Source: Iodidimonas sp. SYSU 1G8 (GTDB taxonomy: Bacteria > Pseudomonadota > Alphaproteobacteria > SMXS01). From it: a stretch of 64,000 nucleotides of DNA. Location of the stretch: positions 1,697,501-1,761,500 of the forward strand of contig NZ_JBBYXJ010000001.1 of the NCBI RefSeq assembly GCF_039655775.1, read 5' to 3'. How positions within the stretch are numbered: position 1 is the first letter of the stretch; the number at the start of each line of letters is the position of its first letter. A model generated the notes under the pieces. That model made no database searches. It was not told where the DNA came from and saw only the letters and a list, made by a program, of their open reading frames with translations. Shown in pieces: positions 8,199-16,002 of this stretch. A program made the position numbers and the translations under genes.

Positions 8199-9430
8199 AC
8201 GTAGGACTCCGTCATGGCCGAATAGACCAGGGTCCGCAGATCGCGGCGAAGGCCGATATGGTGGGGGGACTGCATCACCTGGGTCATGAACACGACCGTC
8301 ATATCCTCCTTCGGATCGATCCAGAAGGCGGTAGAGGCCGCGCCGCCCCAGAAGAATTCGCCGACGGTGCCGGGCAACCGGGTCTTGGCCACATCGATGG
8401 TGACGCCGCAGCCGAGCGAGAAGCCGACGCCGGCATAGCCGGCTTCGTTAAACAGCCCAGGCGCCAGTCCCATTTCGGTCATCTCTCTGTTGCCCGGAAG
8501 GTGATTGAGGCTGAACAGCGCGACCGTCTTGGGGCTGAGGATGCGGACACCGTCCAGTTCGCCCTTGTTCAGCAGCATGCGGCAGAATCGCAGGTAGTCG
8601 GCCGCCGTGGAGACGAGACCACCACCGCCCGATTCGAGCGCCGGCGGCGCGGCGTAGGTGCTGGACCGCGCATCGTCCTGCAAGGCGATGGATCCGCCTG
8701 GCTTGCCTTCATAGCAGGAGGTGAACCGCTCGATCTTGTCCTCGGGGCAATGGAAGCCGGTGTCCGGCATGCCGAGCGGCTCGAACAGCCGCGTGCGCAG
8801 GAATTCGCCGAAGGAGACGCCGGACAGCTTCTGGACAAGATAACCCATGACGTCGATGGATACCGAGTAGTTCCAGTTGTCACCCGGCGAGTGTTCGAGC
8901 GGCAGCCTCGCGAGTTCCTCGATCATGGCCTCCAGCCCGCCCTCCTGCCGGGCCTCGCCGACGCGCCGCTTGCGGTAGGCGGCGTCCACATTGGTGCGCG
9001 CGAGAAAGCCGTAGGTGAGGCCGGCCGTGTGGGTGAACAGGTCGATGACCTTCATGCCCCGCCTTACCGGCGAGGTGATGAAGGCACCGGGCACGCCACC
9101 AACAAATACAGACAGGTTTTTCCACTCCGGAATGTGGATGGAGACCTCGTCGTCCAGTCCGATACGCCCTTCTTCCACCAGCATCATGAGCGCCACGGCC
9201 GTGATCGGTTTGGTCATGGAATAGATGCGGAAGATGGCGTCCTCGCGCATGGGCGTGGCCCGCTCGATATCCATCAGGCCGGTCATGCCGTTATAGACGA
9301 GTTCGCCGCGGCGCCAGACCTGAGTCAGTGTCCCCGGCAACTGGCCCTTGGACACGTACTTGTCCTCCAACAGCTGCCCGACCCGCTCCAGCCGTTCGGC
9401 CGAAAATCCCGCCCGCTTCGCCTTGCCCAT
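8195..9430 (-). CDS. Serine hydrolase, beta-lactamase class C / EstB-like family
   Basis: 411 residues from the ATG at 9430, which has GGAAGGA seven bases upstream; a longer frame to 9511 lacks such a site. The SMTK tetrad (SxxK, nucleophile Ser and general base Lys) lies in FRIYSMTKPITAVALM. NYSVS appears as the YxN-type element and WGGAASTAFWIDP near the C-terminus replaces the KTG box. These features fit esterases and D-amino-acid or beta-lactamase-like hydrolases (EstB, LACTB). There is no signal peptide, so it is probably cytoplasmic; a physiological substrate cannot be named. Confidence 0.85.
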   Translation of the reverse strand: MGKAKRAGFSAERLERVGQLLEDKYVSKGQLPGTLTQVWRRGELVYNGMTGLMDIERATPMREDAIFRIYSMTKPITAVALMMLVEEGRIGLDDEVSIHIPEWKNLSVFVGGVPGAFITSPVRRGMKVIDLFTHTAGLTYGFLARTNVDAAYRKRRVGEARQEGGLEAMIEELARLPLEHSPGDNWNYSVSIDVMGYLVQKLSGVSFGEFLRTRLFEPLGMPDTGFHCPEDKIERFTSCYEGKPGGSIALQDDARSSTYAAPPALESGGGGLVSTAADYLRFCRMLLNKGELDGVRILSPKTVALFSLNHLPGNREMTEMGLAPGLFNEAGYAGVGFSLGCGVTIDVAKTRLPGTVGEFFWGGAASTAFWIDPKEDMTVVFMTQVMQSPHHIGLRRDLRTLVYSAMTESYV

Positions 9431-9627
9431 GATGCATCCTTCCGTTGTCGCGGACACTCTAGCGTCACCGCCGATCAGTCTGGAACGCAAAAGACTCGAT
9501 GGATTGTTCATCAGCGTGACGAACCGTCATGGACAACAAGACGGTGCATGGACGCTGGGCCGACCTTGCCGGTCGGTCCGGCATGGAGTGAGATTAAGGC
9601 AAACCCGCCAACGCCGCCTTGGGCGCT

Positions 9628-9867
9628 TTACGACGAATAACCGGCTTCCGGGGGCATGTCCGGTGGCGAACCAAACAAATCGCCGGCGCCCCTCGCCTGA
9701 TTGTCATGACACTCGGTCAGGTGCTGGCGCAGCGCCTCTTCGGTGATGCCGCACACATCCGCGAGGGACCGCAAGAGATGCTGGCTCGGACTCAGGTTCG
9801 CCTCCACGAACGCCGCAAGAATCTCTTTCATGTCGGTCGGGGAAAGCAAGGAAGTCACGTAGGCCAT
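9628..9867 (-). CDS. Small hypothetical protein (79 aa)
   Basis: A short frame with coding-like composition and GAAGGG upstream of its ATG. It encodes a helical protein: SLLSPTDMKEILAAFVEANLSPSQHLLRSLADVCGITEEALRQHL. The LADVCGITEEALRQHL segment looks like a short helix-turn-helix-like or four-helix motif, but this is only an impression. The C-terminus is low complexity. No family was recognised. The 9431-9627 stretch between it and the hydrolase gene shows nothing else. Confidence 0.5.
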   Translation of the reverse strand: MAYVTSLLSPTDMKEILAAFVEANLSPSQHLLRSLADVCGITEEALRQHLTECHDNQARGAGDLFGSPPDMPPEAGYSS

Positions 9868-9939
9868 CGGGCGCCCTTCAAAGGTTGGTCACCAGTGTAG
9901 GCGACCGACCGGCAAAAGGATATACGCTCGCCGCGCCGC

Positions 9940-9975
9940 GACGCGGAACTGCGTGGCGACGCGGAACTGCGTGGC
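9940..9975. repeat. Perfect 18-bp tandem duplication
   Basis: The 18-base unit at 9940-9957 is repeated exactly at 9958-9975, in the leader of the DUF2188-like gene. Confidence 0.9.
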
Positions 9976-10015
9976 CAGCGGTCCGTTCACCCCTGACACA
10001 CAGATGGAGACGGCG

Positions 10016-10258
10016 ATGACCGAGGTTCTGTACGAGATCGTGGAGCATGATGGCGGCTGGGCCTACAAGGTGGGCGATGTGATCTCCGAAACCTTCGAAA
10101 CGCACGACGAGGCGCTGGCCGCCGCCAAAAGCGCGGCCGCGCGCCAGGAACTGCCCGGCGATACCACCGACATCGAATATGAAGACGAACGGGGCCGCTG
10201 GCACGAAGAGACCGCGCCGGGGGATGACCGGCCGCACACGGACGTGGTCGACCGGTAA
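10016..10258 (+). CDS. DUF2188-like small protein
   Basis: 80 residues from the ATG at 10016, chosen because GGAG lies six bases upstream; an in-frame ATG at 10004 is the alternative. VLYEIVEHDGGWAYKVGDVISETFETHDEALAAAKSAAARQ matches the DUF2188 pattern (a short beta-hairpin then a helix, with Gly-Trp and repeated Ala). The C-terminal extension is acidic (EYEDERGRWHEETAPGDDRPH). The function is unknown. It sits before the MFS gene on the same strand, about 80 bases away, without clear coupling. Confidence 0.7.
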   Translation: MTEVLYEIVEHDGGWAYKVGDVISETFETHDEALAAAKSAAARQELPGDTTDIEYEDERGRWHEETAPGDDRPHTDVVDR

Positions 10259-10341
10259 GCCGGTCTCCCTCAAGCCAATTTTCTTCACCCCTGCCGGACG
10301 GCATGCCATGGTGCGCTTCCGCTGCACTGGGGGAGACGCGC

Positions 10342-11628
10342 ATGGGGGATCGTATTTGCCGGAAAGTGGCGTTGCAGCTGCTTCCGCTGCTGGTGTTCTG
10401 CTATTTCCTGTCGTTTCTCGACCGCGTGAACATCAGCTTCGCCGCGCTCACCATGAACGCCGACCTGGGCTTTTCCGCCACCGTATATGGCTGGGGCGCC
10501 GGAATCTTTTTCATCGGCTACATTCTGTTCGAGGTGCCGAGCAACATCCTGATGAAACGTTTCGGCGCGCGGATCTGGATCGCGCGGATCATGGTGACCT
10601 GGGGCCTGATATCGGCCTGCATGTCGCTCGTCACCACCCCGACCAGCTTCTACATCCTGCGCTTCCTGCTGGGTTTCGCCGAGGCCGGGTTCTTTCCCGG
10701 CATCGTCTTCTACCTATCGCAATGGTTTCCCGCCGCCTGGCGCGCGCGAATCATGGGCGGCTTCCTGCTGGCCCTGCCGCTGTCCACCATGCTGGGCGCG
10801 CCTGTATCCACCTGGCTGCTGGGCATGGACCATTTTGGCCTGGCTGGCTGGCAGTGGCTGTTCATCCTGGAAGGACTGCCCACGGTCCTCGTCGGCGTCG
10901 CTGTCTTCTTCATTCTGCCGAACCGGCCCGATGACGCCCGCTGGCTGACCCCTGACGAGAAAGACTGGCTCAACCGTACGCTGGCCGCCGAGCAGGCCGA
11001 AGGCTCGCAAACCCACGGATCGGTGCGGGCCGTGCTGGCGAGCGGCAAGGTGTGGATGCTCAGCCTGATCTATCTGGGGATAGTGGTCGGTCTCTACGCC
11101 TTCACCTTCTGGGTGCCGCAGATCACGCGCAGCCTGGGCACGCTCAGCCTCTTCGAGGTCGGGCTGATCGCCGTGATCCCCAACATGCTGGCCGCGTCCG
11201 TCCTGCTGCTGTGGGGCCAGAAGTCGGATCGCTCGGGCGAGCGGATAGGACATCTGGCCTATCCGGCGCTGGTCGGCGGCCTTCTGTTCGCCGCCAGCGG
11301 CTGGACGGCCGACCGGCCGCTGCTCAGCTACCTGCTGTTCTGCGCCGGCTTCCTCGCCAGCTTCGCCGCGTTCCCGGTGTTCTGGACCCTGCCCATGGCG
11401 CTGCTGAGTGGCACGGCGGCGGCGGCCGGTATCGCTCTGATCAATTCGGTCGGCAACATCGGCGGGTTCCTGGGTCCCATCATCATCGGCGAAGTCAAGG
11501 ACATGACCGGCAGCTATGGCATGGGCATCGCCGTGGTCGGCGCCTTCGTCTTCATGTCGGGCCTTTTGACGCTGGCTCTCGCCCGGAAAGCGCCCGAAGT
11601 CGTCGAGGCCACGCGTCGAAGCGGCTAG
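10342..11628 (+). CDS. MFS transporter, anion:cation symporter (ACS) type
   Basis: 428 residues with 12 predicted membrane helices. The N-terminal YFLSFLDRVNISFAAL and the loop FGARIWIARIMVTWG ... FLLGFAEAGFFPGIVFYLSQWFP with RARIMGGF are hallmarks of the ACS family, which imports small organic anions (tartrate, phthalate, glucarate, nicotinate-type substrates) with protons or Na+. No neighbouring catabolic genes point to one substrate. The start at 10342 has GGGGGAG six bases upstream; a start at 10303 would lack a good site. It is followed 57 bases later by an APC permease on the same strand, perhaps in one operon. Confidence 0.9.
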   Translation: MGDRICRKVALQLLPLLVFCYFLSFLDRVNISFAALTMNADLGFSATVYGWGAGIFFIGYILFEVPSNILMKRFGARIWIARIMVTWGLISACMSLVTTPTSFYILRFLLGFAEAGFFPGIVFYLSQWFPAAWRARIMGGFLLALPLSTMLGAPVSTWLLGMDHFGLAGWQWLFILEGLPTVLVGVAVFFILPNRPDDARWLTPDEKDWLNRTLAAEQAEGSQTHGSVRAVLASGKVWMLSLIYLGIVVGLYAFTFWVPQITRSLGTLSLFEVGLIAVIPNMLAASVLLLWGQKSDRSGERIGHLAYPALVGGLLFAASGWTADRPLLSYLLFCAGFLASFAAFPVFWTLPMALLSGTAAAAGIALINSVGNIGGFLGPIIIGEVKDMTGSYGMGIAVVGAFVFMSGLLTLALARKAPEVVEATRRSG

Positions 11629-11685
11629 GCCCGCGCGGCCTCAGCGACTACCCTGAACCACCGAATCCAAGAGAACGGAGCGCCC

Positions 11686-13053
11686 ATGACGCCGCCGACC
11701 ACTGGACAACCCACCCTGCTGCGCACCATCGGGCCGCTCCAGCTGACCCTTTACGGGCTCGGCAGCATGCTCGGCGCCGGCATCTACGGCTTGATCGGCA
11801 AGGCGGCGGGGCAGTTGGGCAGCGCCATATGGGTGGCGTTCCTCGTCAGTATGATCGCCGCGCTGTTGACCGGTCTCTCCTATGCATCCATCGCGTCGCG
11901 ATATCCGCGCGCGGGCGGCGCCGCCTATGTCACGCAGCGCGCGTACCGGAAGCCGCTGCTGAGCTATCTGGTCGGCCTCGCGGTGGTCTGTTCGGGCCTG
12001 ACCTCCATCGCGACCCAGTCGAACGTGGTCGCCGAGAACCTCAAGCACCTCTTCGGCTGGGCAAGCCTGCCGACGAGTCTGCTGGCGCTTGGTTTCCTGC
12101 TGGTGATCGCCGGCATTCTGGTGCGCGGCATCCGCGAATCGCTCTGGTTCAACCTGATCTGTACCGGCGTCGAGGCGGCGGGACTGCTGCTTGTCATTGC
12201 TGTCGGCGTCGATCATTGGGGCAGCGTCAGCCTGCTGGAGCTCCCGTTCCCGGGCATGGGCAATGGCGCGCTCGCGTTGCTGATCATGCAGGGCGCGGTG
12301 CTGACCTTCTTCTCGTTCATCGGCTTCGAGGACATGCTGAACGTGTCCGAGGAGGTGAAGAACCCGCAGCGCAACATGCCCCTTGCGCTGATCTCGGCCA
12401 TGGTGCTGGCCACGGTGATCTACATGGCGGTGGCCGTCACGGCCGTCTCGGTCGTCCCGTGGCAGGACCTTGCCCAGGCCGCCGGACCGCTGACCCTCGT
12501 GATCGAACGCGCGGCGCCCTGGTTTCCGGCCGTCGGCTTTACGGTGATCACCATCTTCGCCGTCGCCAACACGGCGCTGATCAACTACCTGATGGCCTCG
12601 CGGCTGCTCTATGGCATGTCCTATCAGGGATTGATGCCGAAGGCGCTGGGCGCGGTTCATCGTACGCGTCGCACGCCGCACATGGCCATTGCCGTGCTGT
12701 TCGTGATCGTCGCCGCGCTGGCGCTGATCGGCAACATCCAGGAACTGGCGTCCGCCACCGTACTGCTGCTGCTGAGCGTGTTCGTCGTCGTCAACATGGC
12801 TCTGGTCGTCCTGAAATTGCGGAAGGGCGAGGCGCGCGGCAAGTTCGAGGTCCCGCTGGCGGTTCCGATCGCGGGGGCGCTCATCTGCCTGGCGCTGATC
12901 GTGGTGCGCGTGCAGCAAGGCGACATTCTCGCGACACTGATTTCCGGCGGACTGCTCGGCCTGATCGTGGTCCTGTATTACGCAACGGGCGCAGGGCGCA
13001 GCGACAGGCTGCAGGCATTCCTCGAAGAAGAGCGATCAGATCCGGCCGCGTGA
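11686..13053 (+). CDS. APC family amino acid permease
   Basis: 455 residues, about 12 membrane helices. The N-terminal YGLGSMLGAGIYGLIGKAAGQLG is the conserved APC helix 1 with its Gly-rich unwound segment. SRYPRAGGAAYVTQRAY and FFSFIGFEDMLNVSEEVKNPQRNMP follow in the usual places. Family members transport amino acids or polyamines into the cell; specificity cannot be read. The C-terminus is a short charged tail. Its last 18 bases overlap the end of the convergent nucleotidyltransferase gene. It may be co-transcribed with the MFS gene upstream. Confidence 0.9.
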   Translation: MTPPTTGQPTLLRTIGPLQLTLYGLGSMLGAGIYGLIGKAAGQLGSAIWVAFLVSMIAALLTGLSYASIASRYPRAGGAAYVTQRAYRKPLLSYLVGLAVVCSGLTSIATQSNVVAENLKHLFGWASLPTSLLALGFLLVIAGILVRGIRESLWFNLICTGVEAAGLLLVIAVGVDHWGSVSLLELPFPGMGNGALALLIMQGAVLTFFSFIGFEDMLNVSEEVKNPQRNMPLALISAMVLATVIYMAVAVTAVSVVPWQDLAQAAGPLTLVIERAAPWFPAVGFTVITIFAVANTALINYLMASRLLYGMSYQGLMPKALGAVHRTRRTPHMAIAVLFVIVAALALIGNIQELASATVLLLLSVFVVVNMALVVLKLRKGEARGKFEVPLAVPIAGALICLALIVVRVQQGDILATLISGGLLGLIVVLYYATGAGRSDRLQAFLEEERSDPAA

Positions 13054-14139
13054 CAGGCGCCGCTTCAGCGAAGCCCAGCCCTTGATCGCCGCATGCCGGG
13101 CCAGCAGGCCCGGCGGCATCTTCAGCCAGTGGGACCGGAGCAACAGCAGCCCGCGCGCCAGTGCCGCGCCCGTCGCCGCACGGTCCGGGTGGCTGGGGAC
13201 CAGCGCCGCCGGTACGACCAGATCCATGACCCGCCGCGCCAGCGGGCCGGGCCTGTGCGACAGGGTGTTCAGAAAGCCGTCCGACACGGACGTGCCGAAC
13301 AACCGCTGGGCAAAATCGATCGCATGGAATACAGGGCGGCCGGCGCCGTGCAGCTCCGCGCGCCGGGCAAGCGCTGGCCAGAACTCCGCATCCTGCTGCG
13401 CGAACTCGCTCACCAGCTCGTGAATGTCGAGCAACTCGCGCAGCCGTTCGGCCAGATCGCCGTCCTGGAACAGGTGGACGGCGGCATGCACGACCATATC
13501 GACCGGCAACGGCACAAGCGCGGCATAGCCGTGGACATCGACAGGCAGCGCATCCCGCAGCATCGCCCCGGCATCCGGACGAATCCGTCCGGTAAGGGGC
13601 AGGATGGTGTGGTGGACGTCCATGATGGTGGCGCGGTACTGGTGCTGGAGGGGCGGCAGCTCGTGCATCCATTCCCGGTAATAGCGCTGGTCGTACTCAT
13701 CCAGATCCAGCCCCAGCCAGCCAGCCTCGCCCAGCGCCCGCTCGACCGCGGCGAGGCGGTCACGCGGCACGAGGATGTCCACGTCGGACGAGACCCGGCC
13801 ACGGGCGACGTGCAGACCACGCAACGCATAGGCCGCGCCCTTGAGGAACAGGACCGGCGCGCCGACATGATGCAGCGCATGCATGACGAAGAACGCCTCG
13901 GCGCGCAGATGATCGTCCTGATAGGCGCACAGCCGCGTGACCGAGGCGAACTGCCGGGCGACCGCCGGCGGCAACCGCTCGCCGATCCCGGCATCCGCCG
14001 CGTACCGGGCCAGCTTGCCCAGCAGCGCCCGGCGGCGCGCTCGCTGCAGGACGCCGGTCCATTCCCGAGGCGTCAGCGCCGCCATCCGCGTGGGAGTCCG
14101 CAGGGTCTCGAGCAAAGGGTCAGGCGGCCTAGAGGCCAT
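13036..14139 (-). CDS. Nucleotidyltransferase family protein (NTP_transf_5 type), fourth gene of the HprK-related operon
   Basis: 367 residues. FLKGAAYALRGLH (about 98-110) and GRVSSDVDILVPRDR (about 114-128) form the nucleotidyltransferase core, with Asp119 and Asp121 as the likely metal ligands. VHHTILPL and VHAAVHLFQ give further His-containing helices typical of the uncharacterised NTP_transf_5 family, which is often found beside PqqD-like proteins and HprK-like kinases. It should transfer a nucleotidyl group to a protein, peptide or small molecule. Its start overlaps the end of the kinase gene by 11 bases, suggesting translational coupling. Its end overlaps the APC gene on the opposite strand. 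Confidence 0.82.
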   Translation of the reverse strand: MASRPPDPLLETLRTPTRMAALTPREWTGVLQRARRRALLGKLARYAADAGIGERLPPAVARQFASVTRLCAYQDDHLRAEAFFVMHALHHVGAPVLFLKGAAYALRGLHVARGRVSSDVDILVPRDRLAAVERALGEAGWLGLDLDEYDQRYYREWMHELPPLQHQYRATIMDVHHTILPLTGRIRPDAGAMLRDALPVDVHGYAALVPLPVDMVVHAAVHLFQDGDLAERLRELLDIHELVSEFAQQDAEFWPALARRAELHGAGRPVFHAIDFAQRLFGTSVSDGFLNTLSHRPGPLARRVMDLVVPAALVPSHPDRAATGAALARGLLLLRSHWLKMPPGLLARHAAIKGWASLKRRLSRGRI

Positions 14140-15037
14140 CGAGCAACCCTTCGATCAGGCCGACGCCCCCTGCGGTATCCGAGTAGCTGGCGGCAAGAAC
14201 CGGACGCTCGCCCGCGATGGCGGACAGGGCCTCGAAGCCCGCCTTGCCGATTTCCCGGTAATTCACCGAACAGGCGCTGAGGGCGATGAAGGCCGCCGCC
14301 TTGCCCATGGGCGACAGTCCGGCCTCGGCCTCCGGGTCGAAGTGGGGGAACACCACGGCGACGGGCGCGACCAGGTCTCCGGCCGCGTCGATATCCGCGC
14401 GGCGCGGCTGGACATAGGCCACCGTGCCTTTCGGCGTCTCCCGAAGCGGGGTCGAGAGCACCAGGTCCGGCGCCCAGGCGGCGACGACGTCGATCGATGC
14501 GTTCTTCAGTGAAATCGGCCTCGGATGGGCCGTGATGCGCAGGGTTTCCGGATCGAGCAGGCAGAATTCGTCCGAGACGTGGCGCCAGCCCCGCGCCACG
14601 AGCGCCGCGCACAGCGTACTCTTGCCCTGGCCGGACTGCCCGGGAATGATGATGGCGCGGCCTTCCCTGGCCACCACCGCGGCGTGCAGAATCAGATGGG
14701 TGAAGGTTCGCGTCGCGACGCACCAGTTGAACGCCTGCTCGAACATCAGGGCCGCCATGTGCTCGGGCAACGGCACATAGGGCGGCGGCGTGTCGATGAA
14801 GGCCATGGACTGCCGCCGGATGAACCGCCGCAGGCCGCCCGTGCCCGCGACGCGGATCGAAAAGTCCGGCACCGCGTCCGAAAGGATGTCGAAATGACCG
14901 TACAGGCCATGCAGCGACCGATGGAGGACGGAAAGCGGGCTGTGGACGCCGACGATGAAGGGCGGCACGTCAAGGCAGGCGCCGGCCGCCACCCGCCGCG
15001 AGAACGCCGCAAGCGCCATGCCGCCGATCCGGCTCAT
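14129..15037 (-). CDS. HprK-related kinase A
   Basis: 302 residues from the ATG at 15037, which overlaps the stop of the PqqD-like gene in an ATGA. The P-loop GQSGQGKST (133-141) lies in LHAAVVAREGRAIIIPGQSGQGKS, followed by SDEFCLLD (155-162), where Asp/Glu fit the phosphoryl-transfer site of HPr kinase. HPISLKN-like and VFPHFDPEAE segments complete the fold. The N-terminal 100 residues are not HprK-like. HPr kinase proper phosphorylates HPr Ser46 and sits with PTS genes; no PTS gene is present here. This branch is associated with a PqqD-like partner, so a peptide or protein substrate is more likely (inference). Confidence 0.85.
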   Translation of the reverse strand: MSRIGGMALAAFSRRVAAGACLDVPPFIVGVHSPLSVLHRSLHGLYGHFDILSDAVPDFSIRVAGTGGLRRFIRRQSMAFIDTPPPYVPLPEHMAALMFEQAFNWCVATRTFTHLILHAAVVAREGRAIIIPGQSGQGKSTLCAALVARGWRHVSDEFCLLDPETLRITAHPRPISLKNASIDVVAAWAPDLVLSTPLRETPKGTVAYVQPRRADIDAAGDLVAPVAVVFPHFDPEAEAGLSPMGKAAAFIALSACSVNYREIGKAGFEALSAIAGERPVLAASYSDTAGGVGLIEGLLDGL

Positions 15038-15324
15038 GACCGTCGCGCGATCAGGGCGAGCGCCTCGAAATTTCGCAGCGCCGTGCCGATGCGTCCGCCA
15101 AAGGCGCCGGCATCCGCATCGCCCAGGTCTTCGTGCACCGTGTCGGTCAGCGCCGCTTCGGTCAGCGGACTCGCGGCGATCAGGCGCAGGAGGTAGCTGG
15201 TGAAGAGATCGAGATAGTGGGTTTCGCCGGTGACCCGGTTGAACACCACGCATCCATCGTCCCAGTCGCGCCAGGTCAGGGCGTCACTGGCGGCGAGGCG
15301 AATGACGGCATCGGCCTCTGCCAT
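15034..15324 (-). CDS. PqqD-like peptide chaperone of the HprK-related system
   Basis: 96 residues from the ATG at 15324. WRDWDDGCVVFNRVTGETHYLDLFTSYLLRLI, followed by a helical SPLTEAALTDTVHEDLG and a final ALRNFEALALI, match the PqqD winged-helix fold: hydrophobic strand pair, V/I-F-N, then a long helix. PqqD-type proteins bind a precursor leader and present it to a modifying enzyme. Here the likely partner is the kinase, whose start overlaps its stop. The gene upstream, 17 bases away, encodes an exported Cys-containing protein that may be the client. Short length is normal for the family. Confidence 0.8.
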   Translation of the reverse strand: MAEADAVIRLAASDALTWRDWDDGCVVFNRVTGETHYLDLFTSYLLRLIAASPLTEAALTDTVHEDLGDADAGAFGGRIGTALRNFEALALIARRS

Positions 15325-15341
15325 TCCCGCTCTCGGCCAGC

Positions 15342-15857
15342 CTACTTGCAGACGGAAGGGCTGGTGTTGTTGTAGATGGAAACGTCGCGCGTGCGCTTGA
15401 TCGGCCCGCTGCAATAGGACGTCCAGCACGAGCCATTCGTGACCATCAGGTGGATCATGTCACCCGTTTCGACCGAATCGCCTGGCCCGTTCGGATAGCT
15501 TCGGCCCGCCCCGGACCCTGAAAAATCGTTCACGATCGATTCGATGTCGTGGCGGTCCTTGCCCTTCTTCTTTTCGGGAATACCCGTCAGCGACGTGACC
15601 GTTTCCCGGTTGCGTCGCTGCGTCGAGGTCGGATCCTTACTGAAATCACCGAACGTGCTATCGAGTTGGGATGTCGAGGGGCGCTTGAGCTTGCTGGCGC
15701 AACTGGACAGCGCCCAGGCAGTGCCGCTCTGCAGGGAAATGATCACCGGCACGGCGACGACACCGGTCTTGATGATCTTGCGCCGCAACTGGTTGGCCGC
15801 CTCGCGCGATTCAGCGCCGCTATCCTGACGGATCTCGTGCGTGTCCTGCTCAGACAT
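15342..15857 (-). CDS. Exported cysteine-containing protein, candidate substrate of the HprK-related system
   Basis: 171 residues from the ATG at 15857 with GAAAGAGG upstream; the frame extends to 15992 but that part has no good site. Residues 1-24 are hydrophilic and acidic, then RRKIIKTG (25-32) and a hydrophobic stretch to AWA (47-49) form a twin-arginine-like or Sec-like signal. The mature part has Lys/Ser-rich low-order sequence and a C-terminal region with Cys144, Cys149 and Cys170 plus Cys53. No family was recognised. It is the first gene after a near-consensus promoter and 17 bases before the PqqD-like gene, which fits a precursor role, though this is inferred. Confidence 0.7.
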   Translation of the reverse strand: MSEQDTHEIRQDSGAESREAANQLRRKIIKTGVVAVPVIISLQSGTAWALSSCASKLKRPSTSQLDSTFGDFSKDPTSTQRRNRETVTSLTGIPEKKKGKDRHDIESIVNDFSGSGAGRSYPNGPGDSVETGDMIHLMVTNGSCWTSYCSGPIKRTRDVSIYNNTSPSVCK

Positions 15858-15957
15858 GGCGTGTACCTCTTTCCCGCCCCCAAGGGCACCGCAGCGGCAT
15901 ATCGCCGGGTCTGCCGCGCGTGTGCCGCGGCGGATCGGAAACCCCACTGAATTTCGT

Positions 15958-15986
15958 ATTTTAGAAGAGGACCGCCCCGCGATCAA
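15958..15986 (-). promoter_or_regulatory. Sigma-70-like promoter of the HprK-related operon
   Basis: On the minus strand: TTGATC (15986-15981), 17 bases, TAAAAT (15963-15958). Both boxes and the spacing are near consensus. It lies between trmN6-like and the exported-peptide gene, and would give a leader of about 95 bases. Confidence 0.7.
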
Positions 15987-16002
15987 TGGCACTGCTTGCC
16001 GG

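Noticed and set aside
11052-13085. 677-residue open frame spanning MFS and APC genes
   Set aside because: Different frame from both transporters, unlike a real protein in composition, and it crosses two genes with clear families.
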